The notes beneath the pieces are model-generated. The model searched no databases, had not been told where the DNA came from, and saw only the letters and a program-made list of their open reading frames with translations. DNA of 64,000 bases from Polaromonas sp. CF318 (lineage in GTDB: Bacteria; Pseudomonadota; Gammaproteobacteria; Burkholderiales; Burkholderiaceae_C). Within the stretch, counting starts at the first letter, position 1; the number at the start of each line of letters is the position of its first letter. The translations under genes were made by a program, and so were the position numbers. The DNA lies in the NCBI RefSeq assembly GCF_000282655.1, contig NZ_AKIV01000046.1, forward strand, positions 62,001-126,000, given 5' to 3'. Of the stretch, positions 1 to 9,900 are shown piece after piece.

Positions 1-2
1 AC

Positions 3-578
3 AACCACGGCGCGCTGGAGCCCTTTTCCCATGCGGCCGAGGAAATGCAGCTGGCGCTGCACACCGGTCCGCACCGCATCGTTGAAGGCTGGCTGGAAAC
101 CTACGCGCGCGGGGTGAAGCGGCGCACGGCAGCGGCCGAAGCAGCTGGGGCCAGCCGCGCGCAAAGCCTGGTGACCGACCCGAACTACGGCGTGGGCACG
201 ACCGAGTACATGCGCTCGCGCGGCGGCTACGGCGTGACGCTGGAATGCGGCCAGCATGAAGACCCGCAGGCGGTGCTGGTGGCGCGTTATGCGATCCTGC
301 AGACGCTGGGCTTGCTGGGCCTGGTGGCGCAGCCCGCGGCGCCCGTTCCCATGGAGCGCGAAATCCTGCGCCTGGTCGACGTGATGGACCGCGAGCATGC
401 GGGCGACAGCTTCACCCGCGAATGGCGCAGCTTTGACGCGGTGAAGGCCGGCGAGGCCATAGGCACGCGGCACGGCGGCCAAGCCGTCACCGCGCCGGCC
501 GACGGCTTTGTGGTGTTCCCCAACCCGCGCGGCGAAGTGGGCCAGGAGTGGTTTTACTTCGCGCAGCGGCGGGCTTGA
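3..578 (+). CDS. Succinylglutamate desuccinylase/aspartoacylase family protein (5' partial)
   Basis: C-terminal 191 residues of a zinc amidohydrolase-type protein whose beginning lies outside the window. The frame is open from base 3 and begins NHGALEPF. The stretch VTLECGQH (about residue 75 of the visible part) and the beta-rich C-terminal part ending in EWFYFAQ fit the AstE/AspA family, which hydrolyses N-acyl amino acids or related amides. The N-terminal zinc ligands would be upstream and cannot be checked, so the substrate is open. The gene converges on msrA; an inverted-repeat element separates the two 3' ends. Confidence 0.75.
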   Translation, partial: NHGALEPFSHAAEEMQLALHTGPHRIVEGWLETYARGVKRRTAAAEAAGASRAQSLVTDPNYGVGTTEYMRSRGGYGVTLECGQHEDPQAVLVARYAILQTLGLLGLVAQPAAPVPMEREILRLVDVMDREHAGDSFTREWRSFDAVKAGEAIGTRHGGQAVTAPADGFVVFPNPRGEVGQEWFYFAQRRA

Positions 579-610
579 GGCGGGTTCGGCACGCACGCTG
601 AAGAATCTTT

Positions 611-757
611 ATCCGCAGATTACGCAGATTTCCGCAGATGAAAGAAATGATGATTTGAATCGCTTGTGCCGCGTAGGGCGGCGGATGAAGATCAGTTTCA
701 GCCTGACTACAACTTTCCGGTTTTTAAAATCTGCGGAAATCTGCGTAATCTGCGGAT
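611..757. repeat. Intergenic inverted repeat with perfect 29-bp arms
   Basis: Bases 611-639 and 729-757 are exact reverse complements (29 of 29) flanking an 89-bp centre. Each arm is built of short units of the type CGCAGATT. The element sits between two convergent gene ends and could fold into a long hairpin in either transcript. A related element lies at 16375-16440. Translation of such copies gives short spurious ORFs; no real gene is seen here. Confidence 0.85.
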
Positions 758-769
758 AACTCCCCGGTC

Positions 770-1312
770 TCAGTCCTTCACGCGTGAGGCAAAGGTCTTG
801 CGGAATTTCTCGACCTTGGGGCCTACCACAAAGGCGCAATAACCCTGGTTGGGGTTGTTCTCGAAATAGTCCTGGTGGTAGGCCTCGGCCGGCCAGTAGT
901 TTTCCACCGGCAGCACCTCGGTGACGATGGGCTTGCCGAAAAGCTTGTCCTGGCTGGCCTGGCGGATGAAGTCGTCGATGACGTCCTTCTGCTCGGGCGT
1001 CGAGTAATAAATGCCGCTGCGGTACTGCGTGCCGGCGTCATTGCCCTGGCGATTCAGGCTGGTCGGGTCGTGGATCACAAAAAAGATCTCGAGAATTTCC
1101 TTGAGCGTGATCTCGGCCGGGTCGTACGTCAGCTTGACCACCTCGTTGCTGCCGGTGCGGCCGGTGCAGACTTCCTCATAGCTGGGCCGCGCGGCCTGGC
1201 CGTTGCTGTAGCCGGACTCGACGTCGGTCACGCCGCGTACCTTGACGTAGACCGCCTCCGTGCACCAGAAGCAGCCGCCGCCCAGGGTGATGGTTTGAAG
1301 GGATGAGGACAT
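770..1312 (-). CDS. msrA: Peptide-methionine (S)-S-oxide reductase MsrA
   Basis: 180 residues, normal length for MsrA, which reduces methionine-S-sulfoxide in damaged proteins with thioredoxin as electron donor. The active-site signature GGGCFWC is at residues 11-17, with the nucleophilic Cys14. The downstream blocks typical of the family (GYSNG, YDP, HDPT, QYRSGIYY) and a Cys near the C-terminus in GYCAFVV are present. Cytoplasmic, with no signal peptide. Monocistronic as far as can be seen; it converges with the amidohydrolase gene. Confidence 0.97.
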   Translation of the reverse strand: MSSSLQTITLGGGCFWCTEAVYVKVRGVTDVESGYSNGQAARPSYEEVCTGRTGSNEVVKLTYDPAEITLKEILEIFFVIHDPTSLNRQGNDAGTQYRSGIYYSTPEQKDVIDDFIRQASQDKLFGKPIVTEVLPVENYWPAEAYHQDYFENNPNQGYCAFVVGPKVEKFRKTFASRVKD

Positions 1313-1416
1313 GGCTATCTCCGCTGAAAACCGTTGGTCGTGAAATGAGCGGAAATCTTACGCCGCGGGCCGCGCGCATGCCGTGGCAGGCCCGCTTACC
1401 CTTGCCCGGCCGGGGC

Positions 1417-1719
1417 TCAATCGCGGCGGCGCGGGCCCCTGCTGCGGTGCATGGGGCCGACGGCGCGGCGCATCAGCCGCAGCAGCACCAGCGCCGTGAC
1501 GGCACCGGCAACGGCCAGGCCCAGCGAGCCCATGCTGAACACCGTGTCGTTGGTCTTGCCGCGGCTCAGGATGGCGGCCACGAAGTCGCCGCCTATGTAG
1601 GCGCCGAACACGCCGACACCGAGGTTTTCGAGAATGAGGATTTTTTCGCGGGTGCCCGCGAGCAAGCAGGCAGCGCCACCGAAGAGCGCACCCACCACAC
1701 ACCAGATATACGGGTTGAT
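1417..1719 (-). CDS. GlsB/YeaQ/YmgE-like small membrane protein, apparent ATC start
   Basis: About 100 residues with three glycine-rich hydrophobic segments (VGALFGG, LGVGVFGAYIGG, LGLAVAGAVTALVLL), the layout of the GlsB/YeaQ 'transglycosylase-associated' stress membrane proteins. No enzyme activity is established for that family. Extending the frame upstream of the GTG at 1698 gives INPYIWCVVGAL, which resembles the usual family N-terminus. A good Shine-Dalgarno (AGGAG, 1730-1726) lies six bases before the ATC at 1719-1717, so I place the start there. If ATC is not used, the GTG at 1698 gives 93 residues without a proper ribosome site. Family call moderate. Confidence 0.6.
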   Translation of the reverse strand: MNPYIWCVVGALFGGAACLLAGTREKILILENLGVGVFGAYIGGDFVAAILSRGKTNDTVFSMGSLGLAVAGAVTALVLLRLMRRAVGPMHRSRGPRRRD

Positions 1720-1800
1720 GCCGTTCTCCTGAAGACTATGAACTGCCCCATGGTCGCAGCTTTAGGCCTCCGGCGGTGGACATACTTTCCGCAAGGTCTT

Positions 1801-2694
1801 TCACCGGGGAACCGCCGGCGCCATTGCCCGCACCGCCTTCACAAAAGCCGCCAGCGCCTGGTGGTCGCGCGCGGTTTTCCAGAGACAGTGCGTGTCGTAA
1901 GGCGTGGTGGCCGCATCCAGCGGCACAAAGGCCGCGCCGGCCATGGCCGACTGCCGCAGCGCGGCCGGCACCAGGGCCACCCCCATTCCCTGCGACACCA
2001 GCGAGACCACGCTGAGCCAATGCCGCAATTCGTAGCGCATCTCGGGGTAAAAGCCGGCTTCGGTGCAGATCGCCAGGATGCGCTCGTGGTAATCGGGTGA
2101 GACCGCGCGCGATACCACCGCAAAGGGCTCGCCCTGCAGAGCCGAAAGCGACAACGAACGCTTGCGCGCCAGCGCATGGCCGGCAGGCAGGCAGCAGACC
2201 AAAGCCTGGCTCGACACCAGGATTTGCGAGAGCTCGGGGGGCACGCGCGTGGTGTGCACAAAACCCAGATCCAGCCGGTCGTGCGCCAGTTCCACCAGCT
2301 GCTCGCTGGAGCTGAGCTCCTTGAGCGTCAGCCGCAGCAAGGGGTGCTCGGCCTGGAAGCGCTCCAGGATGGCGGGCAGGCCGCTGTACAGCATGGTGCC
2401 CGAAAAGCCTATGGCCAGGCTGCCGGCCATGCCCTGGCCCACGTCGCGCGCATGGCCGGCCGCTTGCGCGGCCTGGTCCAGCAGGGCGCGCGCCGCCGGC
2501 ACAAAAGCCTGGCCCGCGGCCGTCAGGGCGACCTGCTTGCTGCTGCGGGTGAACAGCTTCGCGCCTATGGAGGCCTCCAGCTGCTGGATGTTCAGCGACA
2601 GCGGCGGCTGCGAAATCGACAGGCGCCGGGCGGCGCGGCCGAAATGCAGCTCCTCGGCCAGGACCAGGAAATAGCGGAGGTGACGGAATTCCAT
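1801..2694 (-). CDS. LysR-family transcriptional regulator (divergent from gcdH)
   Basis: 297 residues, standard LysR size. The winged HTH is at the N-terminus (HLRYFLVLAEELHFGRAARRL followed by SISQPPLSLNIQQLE), then the linker and a periplasmic-binding-protein-like effector domain. It is transcribed divergently from the glutaryl-CoA dehydrogenase gene, with 153 bp between the starts. This is the usual arrangement for a LysR activator of its neighbour, so a role in controlling glutarate/lysine breakdown is inferred. The effector is unknown; glutarate or glutaryl-CoA is the natural guess. Confidence 0.9.
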   Translation of the reverse strand: MEFRHLRYFLVLAEELHFGRAARRLSISQPPLSLNIQQLEASIGAKLFTRSSKQVALTAAGQAFVPAARALLDQAAQAAGHARDVGQGMAGSLAIGFSGTMLYSGLPAILERFQAEHPLLRLTLKELSSSEQLVELAHDRLDLGFVHTTRVPPELSQILVSSQALVCCLPAGHALARKRSLSLSALQGEPFAVVSRAVSPDYHERILAICTEAGFYPEMRYELRHWLSVVSLVSQGMGVALVPAALRQSAMAGAAFVPLDAATTPYDTHCLWKTARDHQALAAFVKAVRAMAPAVPR

Positions 2695-2718
2695 GAAGGC
2701 ACCATGAATATGTTTTTT

Positions 2719-2736
2719 ATATCGTTGAATCGATAT
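2719..2736. promoter_or_regulatory. Candidate LysR operator between lysR and gcdH
   Basis: ATATCG at 2719-2724 and CGATAT at 2731-2736 are perfect inverted arms around a 6-bp spacer in an AT-rich divergent promoter region. Size and position fit a LysR-type site. No footprint or second copy is available. Confidence 0.4.
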
Positions 2737-2847
2737 TTGATATTAGACAACTATTCATGCTTATCCAACAATCCCGGATAGTCGGCAGGTTCAGGCCGCC
2801 CCCTACACTGCAAACCAAGCTTCCCCTTCTTTCGGAGACACAGACCC

Positions 2848-4044
2848 ATGAAAACCACCTTCAACTGGCAGGACCCGTTTTTCTTCATGGAGCAGCTCAG
2901 CGAGGACGAACGCGCCATCGCCGACGCGGCCCACGCTTTTTGCCAGGAAAAGCTGCAGCCCCGCGTGCTGATGGCGGCGCGCCACGAAAAATTCGACCGC
3001 GAGATCATGAATGAGGCGGGCGCCATGGGCTTCCTGGGCTCCACGATTGAAGGCTATGGCTGCGCCGGCCTTAATTACGTGAGCTACGGCCTGGTGGCGC
3101 GCGAGGTGGAGCGCGTGGACAGCGGCTACCGCAGCGCCATCAGCGTGCAGAGCTCTCTGGTCATGCACCCGATCAACGCCTACGGCAGCGAGGCGCAAAA
3201 GCAGAAATACCTGCCCAAGCTGGCCACCGGCGAATGGGTCGGCTGCTTCGGCCTGACCGAGCCCAACCACGGCTCCGACCCGGCCAGCATGCTGACGCGC
3301 GCCAGGCCGGTGGACGGCGGCTTCATCCTCAAGGGCGCCAAGATGTGGATCACCAACAGCCCCATCGCCGACGTCTTCATCGTCTGGGCCAAGCTGCAGG
3401 ACCCCGACGGCAAGGTGGGCGGCCAGGAAAGCATTCGCGGTTTTGTGCTGGAAAAAGGCATGAAGGGCCTCAGCGCACCCAAGATCGAAGGCAAGATGAG
3501 CTTGCGCGCGTCGATCACCGGCGAGATCGTGATGGACGACGTGTTTGTGCCCGAGGCCAACCTGCTGCCCAATGTGAGCGGCTTGAAGGGCCCCTTCGGT
3601 TGCCTCAACAAGGCGCGTTACGGCATCGCCTGGGGCGCCCTGGGCGCGGCCGAGGACTGCTGGTTCCGCGCGCGCCAGTACACCCTGGACCGCCAGCAGT
3701 TCGGCCGTCCGCTGGCGCAGAACCAGTTGATCCAGAAAAAGCTGGCCGACATGCAGACCGAAATCACCCTGGGCCTGCAGGCCTGCCTGCGCGTGGGCCG
3801 GCTGATGGACGAAGACAAGGCCGTGCCCGAGATGATTTCGCTGATCAAGCGCAACAGCTGCGGCAAGTCGCTGGACATCGCCCGCATGGCGCGCGACATG
3901 CACGGCGGCAACGGCATCCATGACGAGTACCACGTGATCCGCCACATGATCAACCTGGAAACCGTCAACACCTACGAAGGCACGCACGACGTGCATGCCC
4001 TGATCCTGGGCCGCGCGCAGACCGGCCTGCAGGCCTTCTATTAA
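2848..4044 (+). CDS. gcdH: Glutaryl-CoA dehydrogenase
   Basis: 398 residues, matching the acyl-CoA dehydrogenase fold and close to known GcdH proteins. GcdH is an FAD enzyme oxidising and decarboxylating glutaryl-CoA to crotonyl-CoA in lysine, tryptophan and benzoate breakdown. Recognisable blocks are [14 protein letters not shown] (flavin/substrate loop), KMWITNSP, the arginine-containing [13 protein letters not shown] helix, and the C-terminal NTYEGTHD, where the Glu at about residue 377 is the catalytic base. The start has a purine-rich ribosome site (GGAGA) upstream. A LysR gene is divergent; no CaiB-type CoA transferase is adjacent. Confidence 0.95.
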   Translation: MKTTFNWQDPFFFMEQLSEDERAIADAAHAFCQEKLQPRVLMAARHEKFDREIMNEAGAMGFLGSTIEGYGCAGLNYVSYGLVAREVERVDSGYRSAISVQSSLVMHPINAYGSEAQKQKYLPKLATGEWVGCFGLTEPNHGSDPASMLTRARPVDGGFILKGAKMWITNSPIADVFIVWAKLQDPDGKVGGQESIRGFVLEKGMKGLSAPKIEGKMSLRASITGEIVMDDVFVPEANLLPNVSGLKGPFGCLNKARYGIAWGALGAAEDCWFRARQYTLDRQQFGRPLAQNQLIQKKLADMQTEITLGLQACLRVGRLMDEDKAVPEMISLIKRNSCGKSLDIARMARDMHGGNGIHDEYHVIRHMINLETVNTYEGTHDVHALILGRAQTGLQAFY

Positions 4045-4072
4045 GAAGCGCTTTTTCTTTCCGTAGCCGGCC

Positions 4073-4852
4073 ATGGACCCAGGCGCGCTCAAGCCCGTGC
4101 TGGCCGGCCTGGCGCTGCCACCGGTCTCGCTGCTCCTGCTGGCCTTGCTGGGCCTGGTGCTGGCCTGGTGCAATCGAAAGAAAAGCGGGCTCACGCTGGC
4201 AACCGTTTCCGTGCTGCTGCTGGCGCTGCTCAGCTGCCACGGCACGGCGGTGTGGCTGGCGCGCACGGCCTTGCCGCAATTCGCGCCGCTGGACCTTGCC
4301 GAGCTCAAGCCCCGCCAGGTCCAGGCCATCGTCATCCTGGGCGGCGACGTGCTGCCCGTGGCGCCTGAATACGGCTACAGCCAGCCGGCCGCGGCCACCG
4401 CCGCGCGGCTGCGCTACGGCGCCTGGCTGGCCCGGCAGTCCGGCCTGCCGCTGGCTTTTACCGGCGGCCTGGGCTGGGCGGCCCACAGCACACAAACCGA
4501 ATCGGAGGCCGAGGTCGCCGCGCGTGTGCTGCGGCAGGACTACGGCCTGGCGCTGCGCTGGCGTGAATCCCAATCGCGCGACACGGCGGGCAATGCGCGC
4601 CTGATGGCGCCGCTGCTGCGGCAAAGCGGCGTCCAGCGCATCGCGCTGGTGACCCACGCCTGGCACATGCCGCGCGCCGTCCTGGCCTTTGAACAGGCCG
4701 GCCTGGCCGTCACGCCCGCCCCGCTGGGCTATGTGCTGCCGGCCCAGGGCGAGCTGCTGGAATGGCTGCCCTCGGCGCAGGGCCTGCAAGCTTCACGGCA
4801 GGTGCTGCGGGAGTGGCTGGCGCTGGCCGTCGGGCGCTGGCTGCCGGCCTAA
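4073..4852 (+). CDS. YdcF/SanA/ElyC-family (DUF218) membrane-anchored protein
   Basis: 259 residues. Two N-terminal hydrophobic helices (about 12-31 and 42-62) precede a DUF218 domain with the blocks AIVILGGD, PLAFTGG, ESQSRDTAGNA and LVTHAWHMPRA. The E. coli relatives ElyC, SanA and YdcF act in envelope integrity, but no reaction is firmly known. It begins 28 bases after gcdH on the same strand and may be cotranscribed, though no functional tie is evident. Confidence 0.85.
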   Translation: MDPGALKPVLAGLALPPVSLLLLALLGLVLAWCNRKKSGLTLATVSVLLLALLSCHGTAVWLARTALPQFAPLDLAELKPRQVQAIVILGGDVLPVAPEYGYSQPAAATAARLRYGAWLARQSGLPLAFTGGLGWAAHSTQTESEAEVAARVLRQDYGLALRWRESQSRDTAGNARLMAPLLRQSGVQRIALVTHAWHMPRAVLAFEQAGLAVTPAPLGYVLPAQGELLEWLPSAQGLQASRQVLREWLALAVGRWLPA

Positions 4853-4976
4853 AGCCGGCACTTCCCCCTGTGGCGCCAAAGCCGCGCCCGCCAAGGCTTT
4901 ACCGTGGATTTACCTTATGGGTCCAGGCGCCCGGCCTTAACGCTTTGGGTTGACGGTCGGAAACTAAGCAGATATA

Positions 4977-4998
4977 TTACTAACCAGTCAGTCAGTAA
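4977..4998. promoter_or_regulatory. Imperfect palindrome at the tetR start, probable TetR operator
   Basis: TTACTaAC at 4977-4984 mirrors GTcAGTAA at 4991-4998, ending two bases before the tetR ATG and next to an AT-rich -10-like stretch (gatatatt, 4971-4978). TetR-type pump repressors usually bind such sites over their own promoter. No clear Shine-Dalgarno precedes the ATG, so the message may be nearly leaderless. Confidence 0.5.
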
Positions 4999-5000
4999 CT

Positions 5001-5699
5001 ATGTCGCTTTCCAAACTTTTCAGCCCCAACACCGCGGTCGCCGCCAAGCGCGAGCGCCGCAAGGAAGCCCGCCCGGGCGAACTCCTGGATGCCGCGCTCG
5101 ACCTTTTTGTGGAAAAAGGCTTTGCCGCGACCCGCGCCGAGGAAGTCGCCGCCCGCGCCGGTGTCTCCAAGGGCACCTTGTTCCTTTACTTCCAGAGCAA
5201 GGAAGAACTCTTCAAAGCCGTGGTGCGTGAAAACATCTCGGGCCGCTTCACCGAGTGGCGCGCCGAACTGGAAAGCTTTGAAGGCAGCAGCCCCGAATTG
5301 CTGGCCTATTGCATGAACGTCTGGTGGGAACGCGTGGGCATGACGCGCGCCTCGGGCCTGACCAAGCTGATGATGAGCGAGGCCAAGAACTTTCCCGAGC
5401 TCGCGGCTTTCTATCATCAGGAAGTCATCATGCCGGGCCATGACCTGATCCGCAGCATCCTGCAGCGCGGCATGGACCGCGGCGAGTTCCACGCCATGGA
5501 CCTGGACTACGCCGTCTACGTCGTGATCGCGCCCATGATCTTCCTGATCCTGTCCAGGCACTCCGGCGGCGTGTGCTTGAACAGCGAGAAAGATCTGGAC
5601 CCCCAAAAATTCATCGCCCACCAGGTGGAGACCATCCTGAACGGCATTTCCGCGCCCGTCGCCACCGCAGCCCGCGCCGGCAAGAAGGCTGCCGCATGA
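5001..5699 (+). CDS. TetR/AcrR-family repressor of the adjacent RND pump
   Basis: 232 residues. The N-terminal HTH (LDAALDLFVEKGFAATRAEE then VAARAGVSKGTLFLYFQSKEEL, about residues 30-72) is canonical TetR, followed by a helical ligand-binding domain. Its last codon overlaps the start of the membrane fusion protein gene (ATGA at 5696-5699), so it is the first gene of a tetR-MFP-RND operon. Autorepression with release by a pump substrate is inferred from this layout and the palindrome at its start. Confidence 0.93.
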   Translation: MSLSKLFSPNTAVAAKRERRKEARPGELLDAALDLFVEKGFAATRAEEVAARAGVSKGTLFLYFQSKEELFKAVVRENISGRFTEWRAELESFEGSSPELLAYCMNVWWERVGMTRASGLTKLMMSEAKNFPELAAFYHQEVIMPGHDLIRSILQRGMDRGEFHAMDLDYAVYVVIAPMIFLILSRHSGGVCLNSEKDLDPQKFIAHQVETILNGISAPVATAARAGKKAAA

Positions 5700-6898
5700 A
5701 GCGCTGGGCCAAGTGGGCGATCGCCGCAGTCGTCGTGCTGCTCATCGCGGGCGGCGTGCTGCGTGCGCTGGGCGCGCGCAAGGCCCAGCAGCAGGCGCTG
5801 GCCGCCAGCAGCGCTGTCAAGGACATGGGCCTGGTGGAGCTGGCCGCCACCGATGTGGTCAAGGCCCAGGTGCGCGAGCTGGTGCAGGGCCTGCCCGTCT
5901 CCGGTTCGCTCAAGGCCGTCAACTCCGCCGTCATCAAAGCCAGGGTTGCGGGCGAGCTGCAGGGGCTGGCGGTGCGCGAGGGCGACGTGGTCAAGGCCGG
6001 CCAGGTGATCGCACGCATAGACGCCGCCGAATACCAGTCGCGCGTGCGCCAGGCCCGCGAGCAGGCCGAATCCGCCAAAGCCCAGGTCGACGTGGTGCAG
6101 CGCCAGTACGACAACAACAAGGCGCTGGTGGACCAGGGCTTTATTTCCAAGACCGCGCTGGACACCTCGCTGGCCAACCTCAACGCCGCGCAGTCCACCT
6201 ACAAGGCCGCGCTGGCCGCGACCGACGTGGCCGCCAAATCGCTGGACGACACGGTGCTCAAGGCGCCGATTTCCGGCCAGGTGTCACAGCGCCTGGCGCA
6301 GCCCGGCGAGCGTGTGGGCATAGACACCAAAATCGTCGAAATCGTGGACCTGAGCCGGCTCGAACTCGAGGCCACGCTGAGCGCCAGCGACTCCATGGAA
6401 GTGCGCGTGGGCCAGAGCGCCCAGCTGCAGATTGAAGGCAGCCGCCAGCCCGTGACGGCCGTGGTCGCGCGCATCAACCCCAGCGCGCAGGCCGGCAGCC
6501 GCAGCGTGCTGGCCTACCTGAACATCGACAACCCCGGCGTTACCGGGACTGCAGGCGAAGCCGGCGCTCCGCCGCTGCGCCAGGGCCTGTTCGCCCAGGG
6601 CACGCTGGGCACGGCGCGCGCCTCGCTGCTGGCGCTGCCCGTCAGCGCCGTGCGCACCGACAAGCCCGCGCCCTATGTGCAGGCCGTGGAGAACGGCGTG
6701 GTCGTGCACAAGACTGTCGAGCTGGGCACGCGCGGCGCCGCCGGCGGCGACAGCGTGGTGGCGGTCAAAGGCCTGGAAGAAGGCGCGCTCGTCGTTCGCG
6801 GCGAGATAGGCGCGCTGCGCGAAGGCACCAAGGTGCGCTTCACGCAACCGCCCTCCGCGCAGCCCGCCGCCAGCGCGCCCGCCAAACCGGCGCCCTGA
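5696..6898 (+). CDS. RND efflux periplasmic adaptor (membrane fusion protein)
   Basis: 400 residues. One N-terminal membrane anchor (about 7-24) is followed by a barrel-sandwich (lipoyl-like) half motif (VRELVQGLPVSGSLKAVNSA and VREGDVVKAGQVIARID), a coiled-coil hairpin rich in Gln/Ala/Glu (about 118-185), the second lipoyl half (APISGQVSQRLAQPGERV) and a beta-barrel domain. The C-terminus ends in an Ala/Pro-rich tail. The ATG at 5696 overlaps the tetR stop and gives the typical anchor. It should link the following inner-membrane pump to an outer-membrane channel. Confidence 0.95.
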   Translation: MKRWAKWAIAAVVVLLIAGGVLRALGARKAQQQALAASSAVKDMGLVELAATDVVKAQVRELVQGLPVSGSLKAVNSAVIKARVAGELQGLAVREGDVVKAGQVIARIDAAEYQSRVRQAREQAESAKAQVDVVQRQYDNNKALVDQGFISKTALDTSLANLNAAQSTYKAALAATDVAAKSLDDTVLKAPISGQVSQRLAQPGERVGIDTKIVEIVDLSRLELEATLSASDSMEVRVGQSAQLQIEGSRQPVTAVVARINPSAQAGSRSVLAYLNIDNPGVTGTAGEAGAPPLRQGLFAQGTLGTARASLLALPVSAVRTDKPAPYVQAVENGVVVHKTVELGTRGAAGGDSVVAVKGLEEGALVVRGEIGALREGTKVRFTQPPSAQPAASAPAKPAP

Positions 6899-6910
6899 GG
6901 CTTCACGCGC

Positions 6911-9900
6911 ATGTGGTTCACGCAGGTCAGCCTCAAGAATCCCGTGTTCGCCACCATGGTCATGCTGGCCATCGTGGTGCTGGGGCTGTTCTCCTACCAG
7001 CGCATGCAGGTCGACCAGTTTCCCAACATCGACTTCCCGGTGGTGGTGATCACCGCCGAATACCCCGGCGCTTCGCCCGAGATCGTTGAGAGCGAAGTCA
7101 CCAAGAAGATCGAGGAAGGCGTCAACTCGATTGCCGGCATCAATGCGCTGACCTCGCGCAGCTACGAAGGCCAGTCCGTCGTCATCATGGAGTTCCAGCT
7201 CTATATTGACGGGCGCCGCGCCGCCGAGGACGTGCGCGAAAAAATCGCGGCGATACGCCCCAGCTTCCGCGATGAAGTGAAAGAGCCGCGCGTGCTGCGC
7301 TTCGATCCGGCCAGCCGCGCCATCTGGTCGGTCGCCGTGTTGCCGCAGGCCGGCAAGGGCAAGGCCATGGATGCGGTCGAGCTGACCAACTGGGCCGACC
7401 AGGTGCTGAAAAAACGCCTGGAGAACGTGCGCGGCGCGGGCTCGGTCACCCTGGTGGGCGGCACCAAGCGCGAGATCAATGTCTACCTGAATCCGCAGGC
7501 CATGGAGTCGCTGGGCATCACCGCCGACCAGGTGGTCAACGCCGTGCGCAACGAAAACCAGGACCTGCCCGTGGGCGCCATCCGCTCGCTGCAGCAGGAG
7601 CGCGTCGTCAAGATCGACGCGCGCATGAAGCGCCCCGAGGACTTCGGCAAGATCATCGTGGCGCGCAAAAACACCGGCAGTGGCGCGGCCGCGGCGGTCA
7701 CCGTCGACCAGGTGGCCCGCATCGCCGACGGTGCGCAGGAACTCGACAGCCTGGCGCTCTACAACGGCCAGCGCACCCTGCTGCTGACGGTGCAAAAAGC
7801 CCAGGACGAAAACACCATTGCCGTGGTTGACGGCCTGAACAAGGCCGTGGCCGAACTGCAGCCGCTGCTGCCCCCCGGCGCGCGGCTGGAACTCATTACC
7901 GACGGCTCGCGGCCCATACGCGTGGCCGTCGAGAACGTGCGCCGCACGCTGATCGAAGGCGCGCTGCTGACGGTGTTCATCGTCTTCCTGTTCCTCAATT
8001 CCTGGCGTTCCACCGTGATCACCGGGTTGACGCTGCCGATCTCCATCATCGGCACCTTTTTGTTCATGAACCTGTTCGGCTTCACCATCAACATGATCAC
8101 GCTGATGGCGCTGTCGCTGTGCGTGGGCCTGCTGATCGACGACGCCATCGTGGTGCGCGAGAACATCGTGCGCCACGTGCAGATGGGCAAGGATCCCTAC
8201 CGCGCCTCGCTGGACGGCACCCAGGAAATCGGCCTGGCCGTGCTGGCCACCACCTTCTCCATCGTGGCGGTGTTCCTGCCCATCGGGTTTATGGGCGGCA
8301 TCATCGGCAAGTTCTTCCACGAGTTCGGCGTGACCATCGTGGCTGCGGTGCTGATCTCCATGTTTGTGAGCTTCACGCTGGACCCCATGCTCTCCAGCGT
8401 CTGGCACGACCCGGCGATTGAAGCGCACGGCCGGCAGGGCGCGCCCGTCACCTTCTACGACAAGACCATAGGCCGCGTCACCGGCTGGTTCGACCGTGCC
8501 ACCGAATCCCTGAGCGACAGCTACCAGGGCATCTTGCGCTGGTCGCTGGGCCACAAGCTGGCCACGCTGGCGCTGGCGGTGCTGATTTTTGTCACCAGCA
8601 TCTTCATGGTGCCGCTGCTGGGCACCGAGTTCGTGCCCAAGGCCGACTTCTCGGAGACCACGCTGAACTTCTACACACCCGTGGGCTCCTCGCTGGAAAA
8701 CACCGAAGCCAAGGCGCGCCAGGTCGAGGCCATCGTGCGCGAGTTCCCGGAAGTGAAATACACGCTGGCCACGCTCAACACCGGCAACGCCCAGGGCAAG
8801 ATGTACGCCAGTGTCTATGTGCGCCTGGTGGACCGCAAGGCGCGCACGCGCAGCGTCGACGAAATGTCGGGCGTGCTGCGCGAGCGGCTCAAGCAGGTGC
8901 CGGGCATCACCGTCACGCACGTCGGCCTGCTTGACGCGGTGGGCGGCAACAAGCAGGTGGAGTTTTCCCTGCAGGGCAGCGACCTCAAGGAGCTCGAACG
9001 GCTCACACGTGCCATCAGCGACAAGATACGGGGCATCCCCGGCCTGGTGGACCTGGACTCCAGCGTCAAGGCCGACAAGCCGGTGATCGAGGTCGACGTG
9101 CGGCGCGATGCCGCCTCCGACCTGGGCCTGTCGGTGTCGCAGATCGCCGCCTCGCTGCGCACCCTGGTAGCCGGACAGACGGTCGGCAACTGGCGCGCGC
9201 CCGACGACCAGACCTACGACGTCAATGTGCGCCTGGCGCCCGGCGCCCGCACCGCGCCGCAAGACCTGGAGCGCCTGCCCTTCATGAGCAGCACCATGGG
9301 CAGCAATGCCGACGGCTCCTCGCGCGTGGTGCGCCTCAACCAGGTGGCGACCGTGAAGGAGTCCACCGGGCCCAACCAGATCAACCGCCGCGACATGGCG
9401 CGCGAAGTCGCCATCAACGCCAACGTCTACAACCGCTCGGCCGGCGAGGTCTCCAACGACATCAAGGCCGTGCTCGACAACTTCAGCTTCCCGCCCGGCT
9501 ACCGCTACCAGTTCAGCGGCTCCACCAAAAACATGGCCGAGTCCTTCGGCTACGCGGTGTCCGCGCTGGTCATGGCCATCCTCTTCATCTACATGATCCT
9601 GGCCAGCCAGTTCAAGAGCTTTCTGCAGCCCATGGCGCTGATGACCTCGCTGCCGCTGACCCTGATCGGCGTGGTGCTGGCGCTGCTGCTGTTCCGCTCC
9701 ACGCTGTCGATGTTCTCCATCATCGGCGTGGTGATGCTGATGGGCCTGGTCACCAAGAACGCCATCCTGCTGGTCGACTTCGCCATCCGCATGCGCGCCG
9801 ACCGGCTGGACGTGGACGGCCACCGCCTCCCCGGCATGGAGCGCGGGGAGGCCCTGCTGCATGCCGCCAAGGTCCGGCTGCGCCCCATCCTGATGACCAC

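Noticed and set aside
508-839. Two short ORFs containing PQITQISAD-like strings over the 611-757 repeat
   Set aside because: They translate the arms of the inverted repeat and overlap real gene ends; no ribosome site.
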